The notes below the pieces were generated by a model, which saw only the letters and a program-made list of their open reading frames with translations, ran no database searches and had not been told where the DNA came from. From Caldanaerobius fijiensis DSM 17918 (GTDB taxonomy: Bacteria; Bacillota; Thermoanaerobacteria; Thermoanaerobacterales; Caldanaerobiaceae), in assembly GCF_900129075.1 (NCBI RefSeq), contig NZ_FQVH01000002.1, forward strand, positions 109,954 to 173,953: DNA of 64,000 nucleotides, read 5' to 3'. Below, in pieces: positions 8,188-16,621 of the stretch. Position 1 is the first letter of the stretch, and the number at the start of each line of letters is the position of its first letter. Both the position numbers and the translations under genes were made by a program.

Positions 8188-9050
8188 TGGCGGTACTAGA
8201 TGGACAAACATTAGCTAAGAAAATAAGGGCGAATATTAAAGATGAAATTAAAAAATTTGTGGATATGGGAAAGAGGCCTCCAGGGTTAGCTGTGGTATTA
8301 GTAGGAGAGGATCCTGCTTCGCAACTTTATGTTTCTATGAAGGAAAAAGCGTGTAAGCAAGTAGGAATGTACTCGAAAAAAGTTTTGTTGCCACAAGATA
8401 TAAGTGAATCAGAATTACTTGATAATATACACGATTTAAACGAAGACCCTAATATTGATGGCATATTAGTGCAACTTCCGTTACCACGCGGATTAAATGA
8501 ACATGTCATAAATGAGAATATAAAGACCGACAAGGATGTAGATGGTTTTAGCCCAGTAAATTTTGGGAAATTACATCTGGGTATAAGTGGATTTGAACCT
8601 TGTACCCCTAAAGGAATTATAAGGTTGTTAAAGGAGTACGGAATAAAAATAGAAGGGAAAAACGCTGTTGTCGTCGGAAGAAGTAACATAGTGGGCAAAC
8701 CTATTGCTGCACTTTTATTAAGAGAAAATGCAACAGTTACAATATGTCATTCTAAGACAGAAAATCTCAAAGACTATACGCTGAGGGCTGATATATTGGT
8801 GTCAGCTGTAGGAAAGGCACATATAATTAAGAGCGATATGATAAAAGAAGGTGCCGTAGTGGTGGATGCGGGAACTACAAAGGTTGAAGGAAAATTATAT
8901 GGTGATTGTGATTACGAAAATATGCTGGCAAAAGCATCCTGGATAACACCGGTACCCGGTGGCGTGGGACCAATGACTATAGCCATGCTTTTAGAGAATA
9001 CCATGGAGGCATATAAAAAGCATGTATTTGAAAATATTAACAGTAAGTGA
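8187..9050 (+). CDS. folD: Bifunctional methylene-THF dehydrogenase/methenyl-THF cyclohydrolase
   Basis: FolD interconverts 5,10-methylene- and 10-formyl-tetrahydrofolate for one-carbon metabolism. The 287 residues carry the family motifs YVSMKEKACKQVGM (catalytic Lys), DGILVQLPLPRGL, VVVGRSNIVGKPIAALLL for NADP binding and TPVPGGVGPMTIAMLLENT. The start overlaps the nusB stop. Confidence 0.97.
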   Translation: MAVLDGQTLAKKIRANIKDEIKKFVDMGKRPPGLAVVLVGEDPASQLYVSMKEKACKQVGMYSKKVLLPQDISESELLDNIHDLNEDPNIDGILVQLPLPRGLNEHVINENIKTDKDVDGFSPVNFGKLHLGISGFEPCTPKGIIRLLKEYGIKIEGKNAVVVGRSNIVGKPIAALLLRENATVTICHSKTENLKDYTLRADILVSAVGKAHIIKSDMIKEGAVVVDAGTTKVEGKLYGDCDYENMLAKASWITPVPGGVGPMTIAMLLENTMEAYKKHVFENINSK

Positions 9051-10227
9051 GGTTACGTCATACATAAAAAAGTTATTTTCTTCTGATGTTATATTAGGAA
9101 GGATAAACGTAAGCGGGGAGATATCTAACTTTCAAATTGCTGCAAACGTCGCTTTTTTTACTTTGAAAGATCCCTATAGCAGTATTAACTGTATCATGTT
9201 TGATGATGCCATGCAGCATCTTGAATTTACACCACAAGATGGTATGCAAGTGACGATAACCGCAAAGGCTTTATTTTATGAAAAAGATGGAAAGGTTTAT
9301 TTAAATACCTTTAATATCAAATTAAACGGATCAGGGGAATTGTACATAGCATTTCAAAAGCTGAAAGAAAAATTATATAGAAAAGGAATGTTTGACGAAA
9401 AGAATAAGAAGCCGTTGCCATTTTTGCCTAAAAAAATATGCGTAGTGACTTCTTTATCGGGTTCTGTGCTATATGACATTATTAATATAGCCAAGAGGAG
9501 AAATCCTTTTGTCGATTTGATGATTTTTCCCGTGAGAGTACAGGGCGAAATGGCTGCTAAAGAAATAGCAGAGGCTATTAAAATTATAAATCAAAGGGAT
9601 GATGTAGATGTCATAATTCTGGCAAGAGGTGGGGGATCTATAGAAGAATTATGGGCGTTTAATGAGGAGATAGTCGCACAAGCTATATTTGATTCTAGAA
9701 TACCCATTGTCTCGGCGGTTGGCCATGAGACGGATTATACCATATCTGATTTTGTATCGGACAAAAGGGCTCCCACCCCTTCGGCAGCAGCAGAAATTGT
9801 GATACCATCGATTTTTGATTTACATGCGAACTTACATAATCTCAAAATCAGGTTGGTATCAGCAATGAAACTGATTTTAGAGGTTAAAACGAACAGGTTA
9901 AATGCCATTAAAAGCAGTAAGGTATTTGCGTATCCCTACGATCTTTTAGCCAATAAAAAACTCCAGATAGCCTATATCACTAAACATTTGTGTGATTTAA
10001 TTGAAAAAATTATAAGTAAAAAGGATGCAGAATATAAAGAGCTACGGGCAAAACTGGATGCATTGAACCCGTTAGCTATTTTGAGCAGAGGATATGCGAT
10101 CGTACAGAGTCGTGACCATCAAAAAATATTATCGTCACAAAAGCTACAGGTAAATGATGAGATCAATATCAGATTTTATGACGGCTCCGCCTTATGCATT
10201 GTAAAGGAAGTGTTATCGAATGACTAA
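9022..10227 (+). CDS. xseA: Exodeoxyribonuclease VII large subunit
   Basis: XseA is the catalytic subunit of exonuclease VII, which degrades single-stranded DNA. The 401 residues show an N-terminal OB fold (LTVSEVTSYIKKLF, INVSGEISNF) and the catalytic domain (ARGGGSIEELWAFNEE, SAVGHETDYTISDFVSDKRAPTPSAAAE), then a helical C-terminus ending in the LSRGYAIV segment. ATG 9022 lies inside the end of folD, giving a 29-base overlap. TTG 9028 is a possible alternative. Confidence 0.96.
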   Translation: MYLKILTVSEVTSYIKKLFSSDVILGRINVSGEISNFQIAANVAFFTLKDPYSSINCIMFDDAMQHLEFTPQDGMQVTITAKALFYEKDGKVYLNTFNIKLNGSGELYIAFQKLKEKLYRKGMFDEKNKKPLPFLPKKICVVTSLSGSVLYDIINIAKRRNPFVDLMIFPVRVQGEMAAKEIAEAIKIINQRDDVDVIILARGGGSIEELWAFNEEIVAQAIFDSRIPIVSAVGHETDYTISDFVSDKRAPTPSAAAEIVIPSIFDLHANLHNLKIRLVSAMKLILEVKTNRLNAIKSSKVFAYPYDLLANKKLQIAYITKHLCDLIEKIISKKDAEYKELRAKLDALNPLAILSRGYAIVQSRDHQKILSSQKLQVNDEINIRFYDGSALCIVKEVLSND

Positions 10228-10468
10228 AAAGTCATCTGATTTGACTTTTGAAGAAGCACTAAGGAAGTTAGAAGAAATTGTAAAAAAATTAGAAAGTGGC
10301 AATCAAACTCTAGAGGATTCGCTTATACTATTTCAAGAAGGTATAGAATTATCTAAAATATGTACTAAGAAGCTTAATGATGCTAGCGGTAAAATATCGA
10401 TTTTGACAAGAGAGATAGATGGGAGTTTCTCAGAAAAACCATTTGTGGAGGATAAAAATGATAGATGA
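10220..10468 (+). CDS. xseB: Exodeoxyribonuclease VII small subunit
   Basis: This 82-residue XseB has the diagnostic segment LTFEEALRKLEEIVKKLESGNQTLEDSLILFQEG. It overlaps xseA by 8 bases and ispA by 11 bases, so the three are translated from one message. Confidence 0.95.
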   Translation: MTKKSSDLTFEEALRKLEEIVKKLESGNQTLEDSLILFQEGIELSKICTKKLNDASGKISILTREIDGSFSEKPFVEDKNDR

Positions 10469-11336
10469 ACTGAAAAAATACATAGAAATTGTAGATAACG
10501 CTTTAGATAAATATCTTCCTGATGAAAGCTCATATCCCCAAATTATTCATGAATCTATGAGATATAGCGTGTTTGCAGGTGGTAAGCGCATACGGCCTAT
10601 ATTATGCTTAAAAACCTGTGAGATGGTAAGCGGTGATTATACTGTGGCATTGCCAGTGGCTTGTGCTATTGAGATGATCCATACATATTCTCTTATTCAC
10701 GATGATTTGCCTGCAATGGATAATGATGATTTTAGAAGAGGAAAACCTACAAATCATAAGATTTATGGGGATGCTATAGCTCTTTTGGCAGGCGATGCTC
10801 TTTTGACTCATGCTTTTGCTGTTTTAAATAATTACGCATTGCAAAATCCAAATAAAAAAATTCTTGAAGCTATAGAGGTTATAGCAAAGGCTGCAGGTAC
10901 AGAAGGTATGATTGGAGGACAGGTTGTAGACATCATTTATCAAGGGAAAAGTATCGACGAGAAGACTATGTACTATATGCATAATCATAAGACAGGAGCT
11001 CTTATAAAAGCATCTGTCTTATCAGGTGCTATAATTGGTGGTGCTGATGATGTTCAATTAAATGCTTTAGAAAAATACGCTGATTACCTGGGATTGGCTT
11101 TTCAGATCATGGATGATGTTTTAGATGTAATAGGTAATGAAAAACAATTGGGTAAACCTGTGGGAAGCGATGCTAAAAATAATAAATGTACTTTTGTGTC
11201 AATATATGGTTTAGATAAAGCCAGGCAGTTAGTTCAGGATTTTACTAAAGAAGCTGTAGAGGCGTTGAGTATTTTTGGCGAAAAGTCGTCGTTTTTACGC
11301 GAATTTGTCATCTATCTTTCAAAAAGAAAAGCCTAA
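10458..11336 (+). CDS. ispA: Farnesyl/geranyl diphosphate synthase
   Basis: A short-chain trans-prenyltransferase that condenses isopentenyl diphosphate with allylic diphosphates. The 292 residues contain the first aspartate-rich motif HDDLPAMDNDDFRRGKPTNH and the second QIMDDVLDVIG, plus GGKRIRP. ATG 10458 follows GGAGG. A longer in-frame start at 10419 lies inside xseB and is rejected. Its grouping with xseB, OLE RNA and dxs is the conserved context of OLE loci. Confidence 0.96.
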   Translation: MIDELKKYIEIVDNALDKYLPDESSYPQIIHESMRYSVFAGGKRIRPILCLKTCEMVSGDYTVALPVACAIEMIHTYSLIHDDLPAMDNDDFRRGKPTNHKIYGDAIALLAGDALLTHAFAVLNNYALQNPNKKILEAIEVIAKAAGTEGMIGGQVVDIIYQGKSIDEKTMYYMHNHKTGALIKASVLSGAIIGGADDVQLNALEKYADYLGLAFQIMDDVLDVIGNEKQLGKPVGSDAKNNKCTFVSIYGLDKARQLVQDFTKEAVEALSIFGEKSSFLREFVIYLSKRKA

Positions 11337-11392
11337 TCTTAAAATACTCGTTATTTCTCCATTATAGTAGCTTACCCTCCTTCGTATAAAAT

Positions 11393-11421
11393 TTGATTAT
11401 AGAAAATTTATATGTTATAAT
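11393..11421 (+). promoter_or_regulatory. Candidate promoter of OLE RNA
   Basis: TTGATT (11393-11398) and TATAAT (11416-11421) are 17 bases apart and point at the 5' end of the OLE RNA. Transcription would start near 11428. OLE RNA may also be cut from the long operon transcript. Confidence 0.65.
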
Positions 11422-11427
11422 TGGAAT

Positions 11428-12032
11428 GCAGTACTTGGTGGAGAGCGGAAGTGGCGCAGTATTCTAGTCAGCACTGCCAATCCTGAAGACGGGCCTAAAA
11501 ATCCGTCAAGGGCATATCGATGAAGCTCCTTGTGCTGGCTGCCAACGCCCAGTTGGGAGCTGGTGCTGGGAGATAAGGAAATGGGGCGATCCACAATGGC
11601 ATGTGGGCGTTGACCCTGTTTCCGTTGAGGCCTAAGTATGTAATCCGAGGTGGATTACGGCTTAGGGGTAAACCTGTTTCGCGGTTAAAAGCTGTGAGCA
11701 GTGTAGCCTGCCTTGAGTGAAAAAGGTGGAGATGAGGTTCGAATTTTATCTCGATGGCCTAAGAGATAAAATTTTTGCTCATTGAAACCTTTTTTGCAAA
11801 AGAGGCTAGGGGTTGGTAAGGCTGTTGAGGAAAGCTCCTAGACTGTACTTATATAGTGGCATGTCAGAGATTACAGTGTAGTCTTAGTGGTAATCCAGTC
11901 CTATCATTGGCGACATGATAGAAATGGGTTTAAAGGGAAACCGCCTTTTTGGCGACAAAGAGGTACCCATTTGGGAAATCCTACTGGACCTAAGCTGCAA
12001 AATTTATCTGGCATGCTGCCACTTCCGTACTA
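11428..12032 (+). ncRNA. ole: OLE RNA (ornate, large, extremophilic RNA)
   Basis: This 720-base gap between ispA and the next protein start holds a GC-richer, highly structured region of about 600 bases. The ends close with a perfect 10-bp stem, CGGAAGTGGC (11446-11455) with GCCACTTCCG (12018-12027). Internal hairpins include GTAATCC/GGATTAC near 11640-11660 and an 11-bp stem AATTTTATCTC/GAGATAAAATT (11742-11773). Size, position between ispA and dxs, and an OapA-type membrane protein directly downstream match OLE RNA, a membrane-associated ribonucleoprotein RNA linked to Mg, cold and alcohol stress in Halalkalibacterium. The exact ends are estimated. Confirmation would be an Rfam covariance hit. 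Confidence 0.88.
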
Positions 12033-12058
12033 CATATAGATGGTGCGAGGTGTATATT

Positions 12059-12628
12059 TTGCCTAGTAGTAAGAAACCGAAAGTAAATATAAAGTGGACT
12101 TTTACAGCGACAATTATAAGCTTTGTAACAGCTATGAGTTTAGGTTCTGTTTCTGAGATATTGCTCAGTAAAGCAGGATTACTCATGGCTTTTATTTTAT
12201 TGATTATAATAATACTCCTGGGCGTGGTATTTGACATTATAGGAATAGCAGCAGCTGCAGCGGAAGAAAAACCTTTTCATTCAATGGCTTCAAACAAGGT
12301 AACGGGGGCAAAGCATGCTATAAAATTGATACGAAATGCAGGGGTAGTTAGTAATTTTTGTAATGATATAATGGGAGATATATGTAACATATTAAGCGGT
12401 ACTATTGTAGGAATAATGCTACTTGAACTTTCTAAAAATACTAATTTTGATAGGACCATTATTAGCGCTGTTTTAAGCAGTTTAGTTGCTGCTATGACAA
12501 TTGGTTTAAAAGCGGCTGAAAAAAATATTGCCGTAAGTCAGAGTAATGATATAATATTGTTAGTTGGTAAATTGTTATATTGGTTATCTCACTATTTAAA
12601 GATAGATTTATTCAGAAATAAAAAATGA
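12059..12628 (+). CDS. oapA: OLE-associated protein A, membrane partner of OLE RNA
   Basis: This 189-residue protein has about four hydrophobic segments. After the second comes FDIIGIAAAAAEEKPFHSMAS, a DUF21/CNNM-like signature found in OapA. The C-terminus is basic (YLKIDLFRNKK), which fits RNA or membrane-surface contact. I start it at TTG 12059 behind GAGGTG (12047-12052). The longer in-frame reading from 11915 runs through the 3' part of the OLE RNA and has no hydrophobic or family character. In studied species OapA and OLE RNA form a membrane complex, and a role in magnesium handling has been proposed. The dxs gene starts 12 bases after the stop. Confidence 0.85.
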   Translation: MPSSKKPKVNIKWTFTATIISFVTAMSLGSVSEILLSKAGLLMAFILLIIIILLGVVFDIIGIAAAAAEEKPFHSMASNKVTGAKHAIKLIRNAGVVSNFCNDIMGDICNILSGTIVGIMLLELSKNTNFDRTIISAVLSSLVAAMTIGLKAAEKNIAVSQSNDIILLVGKLLYWLSHYLKIDLFRNKK

Positions 12629-12640
12629 AGAGGTTATAGT

Positions 12641-14527
12641 ATGCTGGAAAAGATCCATACACCAAAGGACTTAAAACAACTCAATAATGATGAATTAGCG
12701 CAATTAGCTGATGAGATAAGATGCTTTTTAATTGATAAAGTATCTAAAACTGGGGGACATCTGGCGTCAAATCTGGGAGTTGTTGAGCTTACCATTGCAT
12801 TGCACGTAGTTTTTGATGCACCTGTAGACAAGATCATCTGGGATGTGGGACATCAAACATATGTACACAAAATATTGACCGGAAGAAAAGATGATTTCTC
12901 ATCATTGCGTCAACTGGGAGGTTTGAGTGGGTACCCGAAGATTGAGGAAAGTCCTTATGATGCATTTGGTACGGGCCATAGTTCTACTTCTATATCTGCG
13001 GCATTGGGCATGGCAAGGGCGAGAAATATAAAAGGTGAAAATTATTTTGTAGTTGCGGTAATAGGAGATGGTGCTCTCACAGGAGGTATGGCCTTTGAAG
13101 CTCTTAATGACGCAGGGCGCACAAAAACTCAGTTGATGGTTATATTAAATGACAATGAGATGTCGATATCCCATAATGTGGGTAGTTTATCAATATATTT
13201 AAGCAAATTGAGAACAGATCCTGCTTATTTTAAGATGAAAGCAGATATTGATAAAGTGTTAAATCGGATACCTGAAATAGGCTCAATACTTTCTAATACA
13301 TTACAGAGGTTCAAAAATAGTATAAAGTCATTATTGGTACCAGGTATGATTTTTGAAAATCTTGGATTTACATATTTTGGACCTATTGATGGACACGATA
13401 TATCTGCGCTAAAAGAAGTTTTAAGCTCAGCAAAAATGGTAAAAAGCCCTGTTTTGGTACATGTTATAACTAAAAAAGGGAAAGGATATAAAAATGCAGA
13501 AAATGATCCAGAATATTATCACGGTATAGAACCTTTTGATATAGAGTCCGGTGAATGTATAAACATAAAAAATGGCAAGACATATTCTGAGGTGTTTGGA
13601 GATACTCTGGTTGAACTTGCCAAAAAAGATAAAAACATAGTAGCTATTACTGCAGCTATGCCTTATGGTACTGGACTAACGAGATTTAAAAAAGAATTTC
13701 CTGATCGTTTTTTTGATGTAGGTATAGCTGAACAGCATGCTGTAACTATGGCAGGGGGTATGGCAGCAGCAGGTCTAAGGCCCGTGTTTGCTGTTTATTC
13801 AACATTTTTACAAAGGGGATATGACCAAATTGTACACGACATTTGTCTTCAAAAACTTCCTGTGATTTTCGCCATAGATAGGGCTGGTGTAGTAGGAGAA
13901 GATGGGGAGACACATAATGGTATCTTTGATTTATCATATCTTAGTCATATTCCTAATTTGATTATTTTATCGCCAAAAGATGGTAATGAATTATCGGCGA
14001 TGCTTAAATATGCGTTGACATTAAATAAACCTGTGGCTATAAGATATCCAAGGGGAAACTGTCGTTATACAAAGGACAGTTCATCTATTCTTTTTGACGG
14101 CAGGGCAGAGATATTACAAGAAGGCCGCGATGTAACCATCGTAGCCGAAGGACGGATGGTAGAAATCGCATTGAAGGCAGCAGAAATTTTGAAATCAAAG
14201 CATTTATTTCCTGAAGTGATCAATGCCCGCATTATAAAACCTCTAGATGAAAATACAATTATAGCATCTGTTTTGAAGACACGACATCTTGTGACAATGG
14301 AAGACAATGTAAAAATAGGAGGGATGGGGAGCAGTATCATTCAGCTGTTGAGCGAAAAGTTTATTTATAATATTCCTACAAAGGTTATAGGATGGCCTGA
14401 CCAATTTATATGTCATGGTAAGATAGAGGATGTTTTTAAATATTATGGTATGAATGCTGAATCGATTGCGGAACAAATCATTTCATTTCTATTAGAGAGA
14501 GATGATTATGGAAAAAGTAAGACTTGA
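12641..14527 (+). CDS. dxs: 1-Deoxy-D-xylulose-5-phosphate synthase
   Basis: DXS makes DXP from pyruvate and glyceraldehyde 3-phosphate, the first step of the MEP isoprenoid pathway. The 628-residue protein has the thiamine diphosphate motif GDGALTGGMAFEALNDAG, the early SNLGVVELTIALH and IWDVGHQTYVHKILTGR segments, and the transketolase region (DVGIAEQHAVTMAGGMA, DRAGVVGEDGETHNG). ispA and ispH elsewhere in the window act in the same pathway. Its end overlaps the start of tlyA. Confidence 0.97.
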   Translation: MLEKIHTPKDLKQLNNDELAQLADEIRCFLIDKVSKTGGHLASNLGVVELTIALHVVFDAPVDKIIWDVGHQTYVHKILTGRKDDFSSLRQLGGLSGYPKIEESPYDAFGTGHSSTSISAALGMARARNIKGENYFVVAVIGDGALTGGMAFEALNDAGRTKTQLMVILNDNEMSISHNVGSLSIYLSKLRTDPAYFKMKADIDKVLNRIPEIGSILSNTLQRFKNSIKSLLVPGMIFENLGFTYFGPIDGHDISALKEVLSSAKMVKSPVLVHVITKKGKGYKNAENDPEYYHGIEPFDIESGECINIKNGKTYSEVFGDTLVELAKKDKNIVAITAAMPYGTGLTRFKKEFPDRFFDVGIAEQHAVTMAGGMAAAGLRPVFAVYSTFLQRGYDQIVHDICLQKLPVIFAIDRAGVVGEDGETHNGIFDLSYLSHIPNLIILSPKDGNELSAMLKYALTLNKPVAIRYPRGNCRYTKDSSSILFDGRAEILQEGRDVTIVAEGRMVEIALKAAEILKSKHLFPEVINARIIKPLDENTIIASVLKTRHLVTMEDNVKIGGMGSSIIQLLSEKFIYNIPTKVIGWPDQFICHGKIEDVFKYYGMNAESIAEQIISFLLERDDYGKSKT

Positions 14528-15302
14528 TGTTCTACTGGTATCAAGAGGCTATTATGAATCTAGAGAAAAAGCACAAGCTAATATAAAGTCAGGTAATGTG
14601 TACGTAGATGGAATTGTATGTAATAAACCTGGAACAAAAGTTGATAGCAATGTGAATATAACTATAAAGGGTGATATTATACCATATGTCAGCAGAGGTG
14701 GCCTTAAGCTTGAGAGGGCTCTAAAAGTTTTTAACATTTCTGTTGAAGGTAAAGTAGCGATGGATATAGGAGCCTCTACAGGTGGGTTTACCGATTGCCT
14801 TTTACAAAATGGTGCAGCAAAAGTTTATGCAATTGATGCTGGATATGCCCAATTAGATAGAAAACTACGTAACGATAAGCGAGTTGTTTGTATGGAAAAA
14901 ACTAACGCTAGATACCTTAAAAGGTGTGATATTCCTGATCCTATAGATATAGTAACAATCGACGTATCGTTTATATCTGTAAAAAAAATAATACCTGTAG
15001 TTTCTGAATTTATTACGGATGGTGACATAATATCTTTAGTAAAACCACAGTTTGAAGCTGGACAACAGTATGTGGGTAAAAAAGGTGTTGTCAAAGACCC
15101 TAGAGTGCACGAAGCAGTACTAAAAAGTGTGATTGACGAAGCTTTAAAAAATTGTATGACATTATTAAACCTTACCTATTCACCTATTAGGGGACCTGAA
15201 GGAAATATTGAGTTTTTTATTCATCTTAAAAAAGGTAATGCTAACATAAATATAGATAAAAAAATAACAGATGTGGTAAAAGAAGCTCATAGAAATTTAT
15301 AA
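14508..15302 (+). CDS. tlyA: TlyA family rRNA 2'-O-methyltransferase/hemolysin
   Basis: This is a two-domain protein with an N-terminal S4 RNA-binding domain (VRLDVLLVSRGYYESREKAQ) and an FtsJ-type SAM methyltransferase domain (MDIGASTGGFTDCLLQNGA). In mycobacteria TlyA methylates 16S and 23S rRNA. ATG 14508 and ATG 14502 are both possible, and I chose 14508 for spacing from GAGAGAG. It overlaps the dxs end by 20 bases and precedes nadK, as in B. subtilis (yqxC). Confidence 0.93.
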   Translation: MEKVRLDVLLVSRGYYESREKAQANIKSGNVYVDGIVCNKPGTKVDSNVNITIKGDIIPYVSRGGLKLERALKVFNISVEGKVAMDIGASTGGFTDCLLQNGAAKVYAIDAGYAQLDRKLRNDKRVVCMEKTNARYLKRCDIPDPIDIVTIDVSFISVKKIIPVVSEFITDGDIISLVKPQFEAGQQYVGKKGVVKDPRVHEAVLKSVIDEALKNCMTLLNLTYSPIRGPEGNIEFFIHLKKGNANINIDKKITDVVKEAHRNL

Positions 15303-15317
15303 TTAAGGAAGAGGCAG

Positions 15318-16136
15318 ATGAAAACAGTAGGAATAATAACTAATGAACAAAAGGATAAAGATTTAAAGATTACAAATGCATGTATTGATTGGCTTAAAAA
15401 AGAAGGATGTATTGTTATAACAGAAAATAATGATAAGCTTTATTTTGCTTCAGATTTTATTGTGGTTTTGGGTGGAGATGGGACAATCCTTAATGTGGCA
15501 AGGAAAGCTTCTATATATGAAAAACCCGTATTAGGTATAAATATGGGGCGTTTAGGATTTTTGGCAGAAGTTGAATTAAAAGATCTGTACAAGGCTCTAA
15601 AAATAGCTATAGATGGGGATTACACAATTGATAAGAGGATGATGCTGGAATGTAAACTTATCAGGCACGATGAGGTTTTACAAGAATATCATTCACTTAA
15701 CGATATTGTGATAACAAGAGGTGCTTTTTCCAGAGTTATTCATCTGAGGACTTATATAGATGGCGAAATTGTTGATACGTATTCTTCAGATGGTTTAATA
15801 GTATCAAGTCCTACCGGTTCAACAGCTTATTCGCTTTCTGCTGGGGGTCCGATTGTTAAACCAGACGTCCATTTGATTATTGTAACGCCGATATGTCCTC
15901 ATTCGCTTTACAACAGGTCAATAATAGTTTCTGCGGACTCGCAAGTGAGAGTAGATATCTTAGATAGTAACCTGGATATAATGCTGACCGTTGATGGACA
16001 GGTTGGTTATAAACTAGAAAAAGGCGATTCAGTAATTATTAAAAAATCAAAATATGAAAGTATGCTTATAAGAATAGAAAAAAAGTCATTTTTTGAATTA
16101 TTGAGAAATAAATTATCTGAAATAAATCGAGAGTGA
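15318..16136 (+). CDS. nadK: NAD kinase
   Basis: NadK phosphorylates NAD to NADP. The 272-residue protein shows the GGDGT motif (52-56), NMGRLGFLAE, the NDIVITRG segment and SPTGSTAYSLSAGGP, with the family-typical ending around TVDGQ. It sits between tlyA and argR, the standard order in Firmicutes. Confidence 0.96.
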   Translation: MKTVGIITNEQKDKDLKITNACIDWLKKEGCIVITENNDKLYFASDFIVVLGGDGTILNVARKASIYEKPVLGINMGRLGFLAEVELKDLYKALKIAIDGDYTIDKRMMLECKLIRHDEVLQEYHSLNDIVITRGAFSRVIHLRTYIDGEIVDTYSSDGLIVSSPTGSTAYSLSAGGPIVKPDVHLIIVTPICPHSLYNRSIIVSADSQVRVDILDSNLDIMLTVDGQVGYKLEKGDSVIIKKSKYESMLIRIEKKSFFELLRNKLSEINRE

Positions 16137-16154
16137 CGGGAGGAAAAGCATCTT

Positions 16155-16604
16155 ATGAAAATGTCGAGACATGCTAAAATACTTGAATTAATAGAGGAAA
16201 AGCCTATTGAAACCCAGGATGAGCTTGTGGATGAATTGAGAAAAAGTGGATTTAACGTGACACAAGCTACCATATCAAGAGATATTAAGGACCTTAGATT
16301 AGTAAAAGTTATGGATGAAGAAGGTAGATACAGGTATGTATCCCTTAATAAGACAGAAGAGGATGTAAGCAATAAACTGGTAACTCTATTATCTCAATCT
16401 TTAGTTTCTATAGATTACGCTGGTAACATTATTGTACTGAAAACCCTCTCAGGTACAGCTATGGCAGCAGCTGCTGCGATAGATGCTTTGAATTTTAGAG
16501 ATATAGTAGGTACTTTAGCAGGGGATGATACTATATTTGTGCTCGTGAGAGATGTCAAAAATATTAATGAAATTTTATCTAGGTTTAAAAGTCTTATAAA
16601 ATAG
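16155..16604 (+). CDS. argR: Arginine repressor
   Basis: The 149-residue ArgR/AhrC has an N-terminal winged helix ([20 protein letters not shown] and [20 protein letters not shown]) and a C-terminal hexamerization and arginine-binding domain ([16 protein letters not shown]). It represses arginine biosynthesis when arginine is abundant. The argR-recN pairing is conserved in Firmicutes. The start is ATG 16155, with ATG 16161 as an alternative. Confidence 0.96.
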   Translation: MKMSRHAKILELIEEKPIETQDELVDELRKSGFNVTQATISRDIKDLRLVKVMDEEGRYRYVSLNKTEEDVSNKLVTLLSQSLVSIDYAGNIIVLKTLSGTAMAAAAAIDALNFRDIVGTLAGDDTIFVLVRDVKNINEILSRFKSLIK

Positions 16605-16621
16605 ATTGAGGGTGATATCCA

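Noticed and set aside
12018..12027. B12-box-like GCCACTT in the region before dxs
   Set aside because: It is the 3' arm of the OLE closing stem, pairing perfectly with 11446-11455. No other cobalamin riboswitch features are present.
11428..12032. RNase P RNA or tmRNA as identity of the large structured RNA
   Set aside because: I see no tmRNA alanyl-acceptor ends or typical RNase P core, while the gene context and OapA downstream match OLE RNA specifically.
11915..12058. N-terminal extension of the OapA frame from 11915
   Set aside because: It runs through the conserved 3' end of the OLE RNA including its closing stem. TTG 12059 has a proper binding site and gives the family-like protein.
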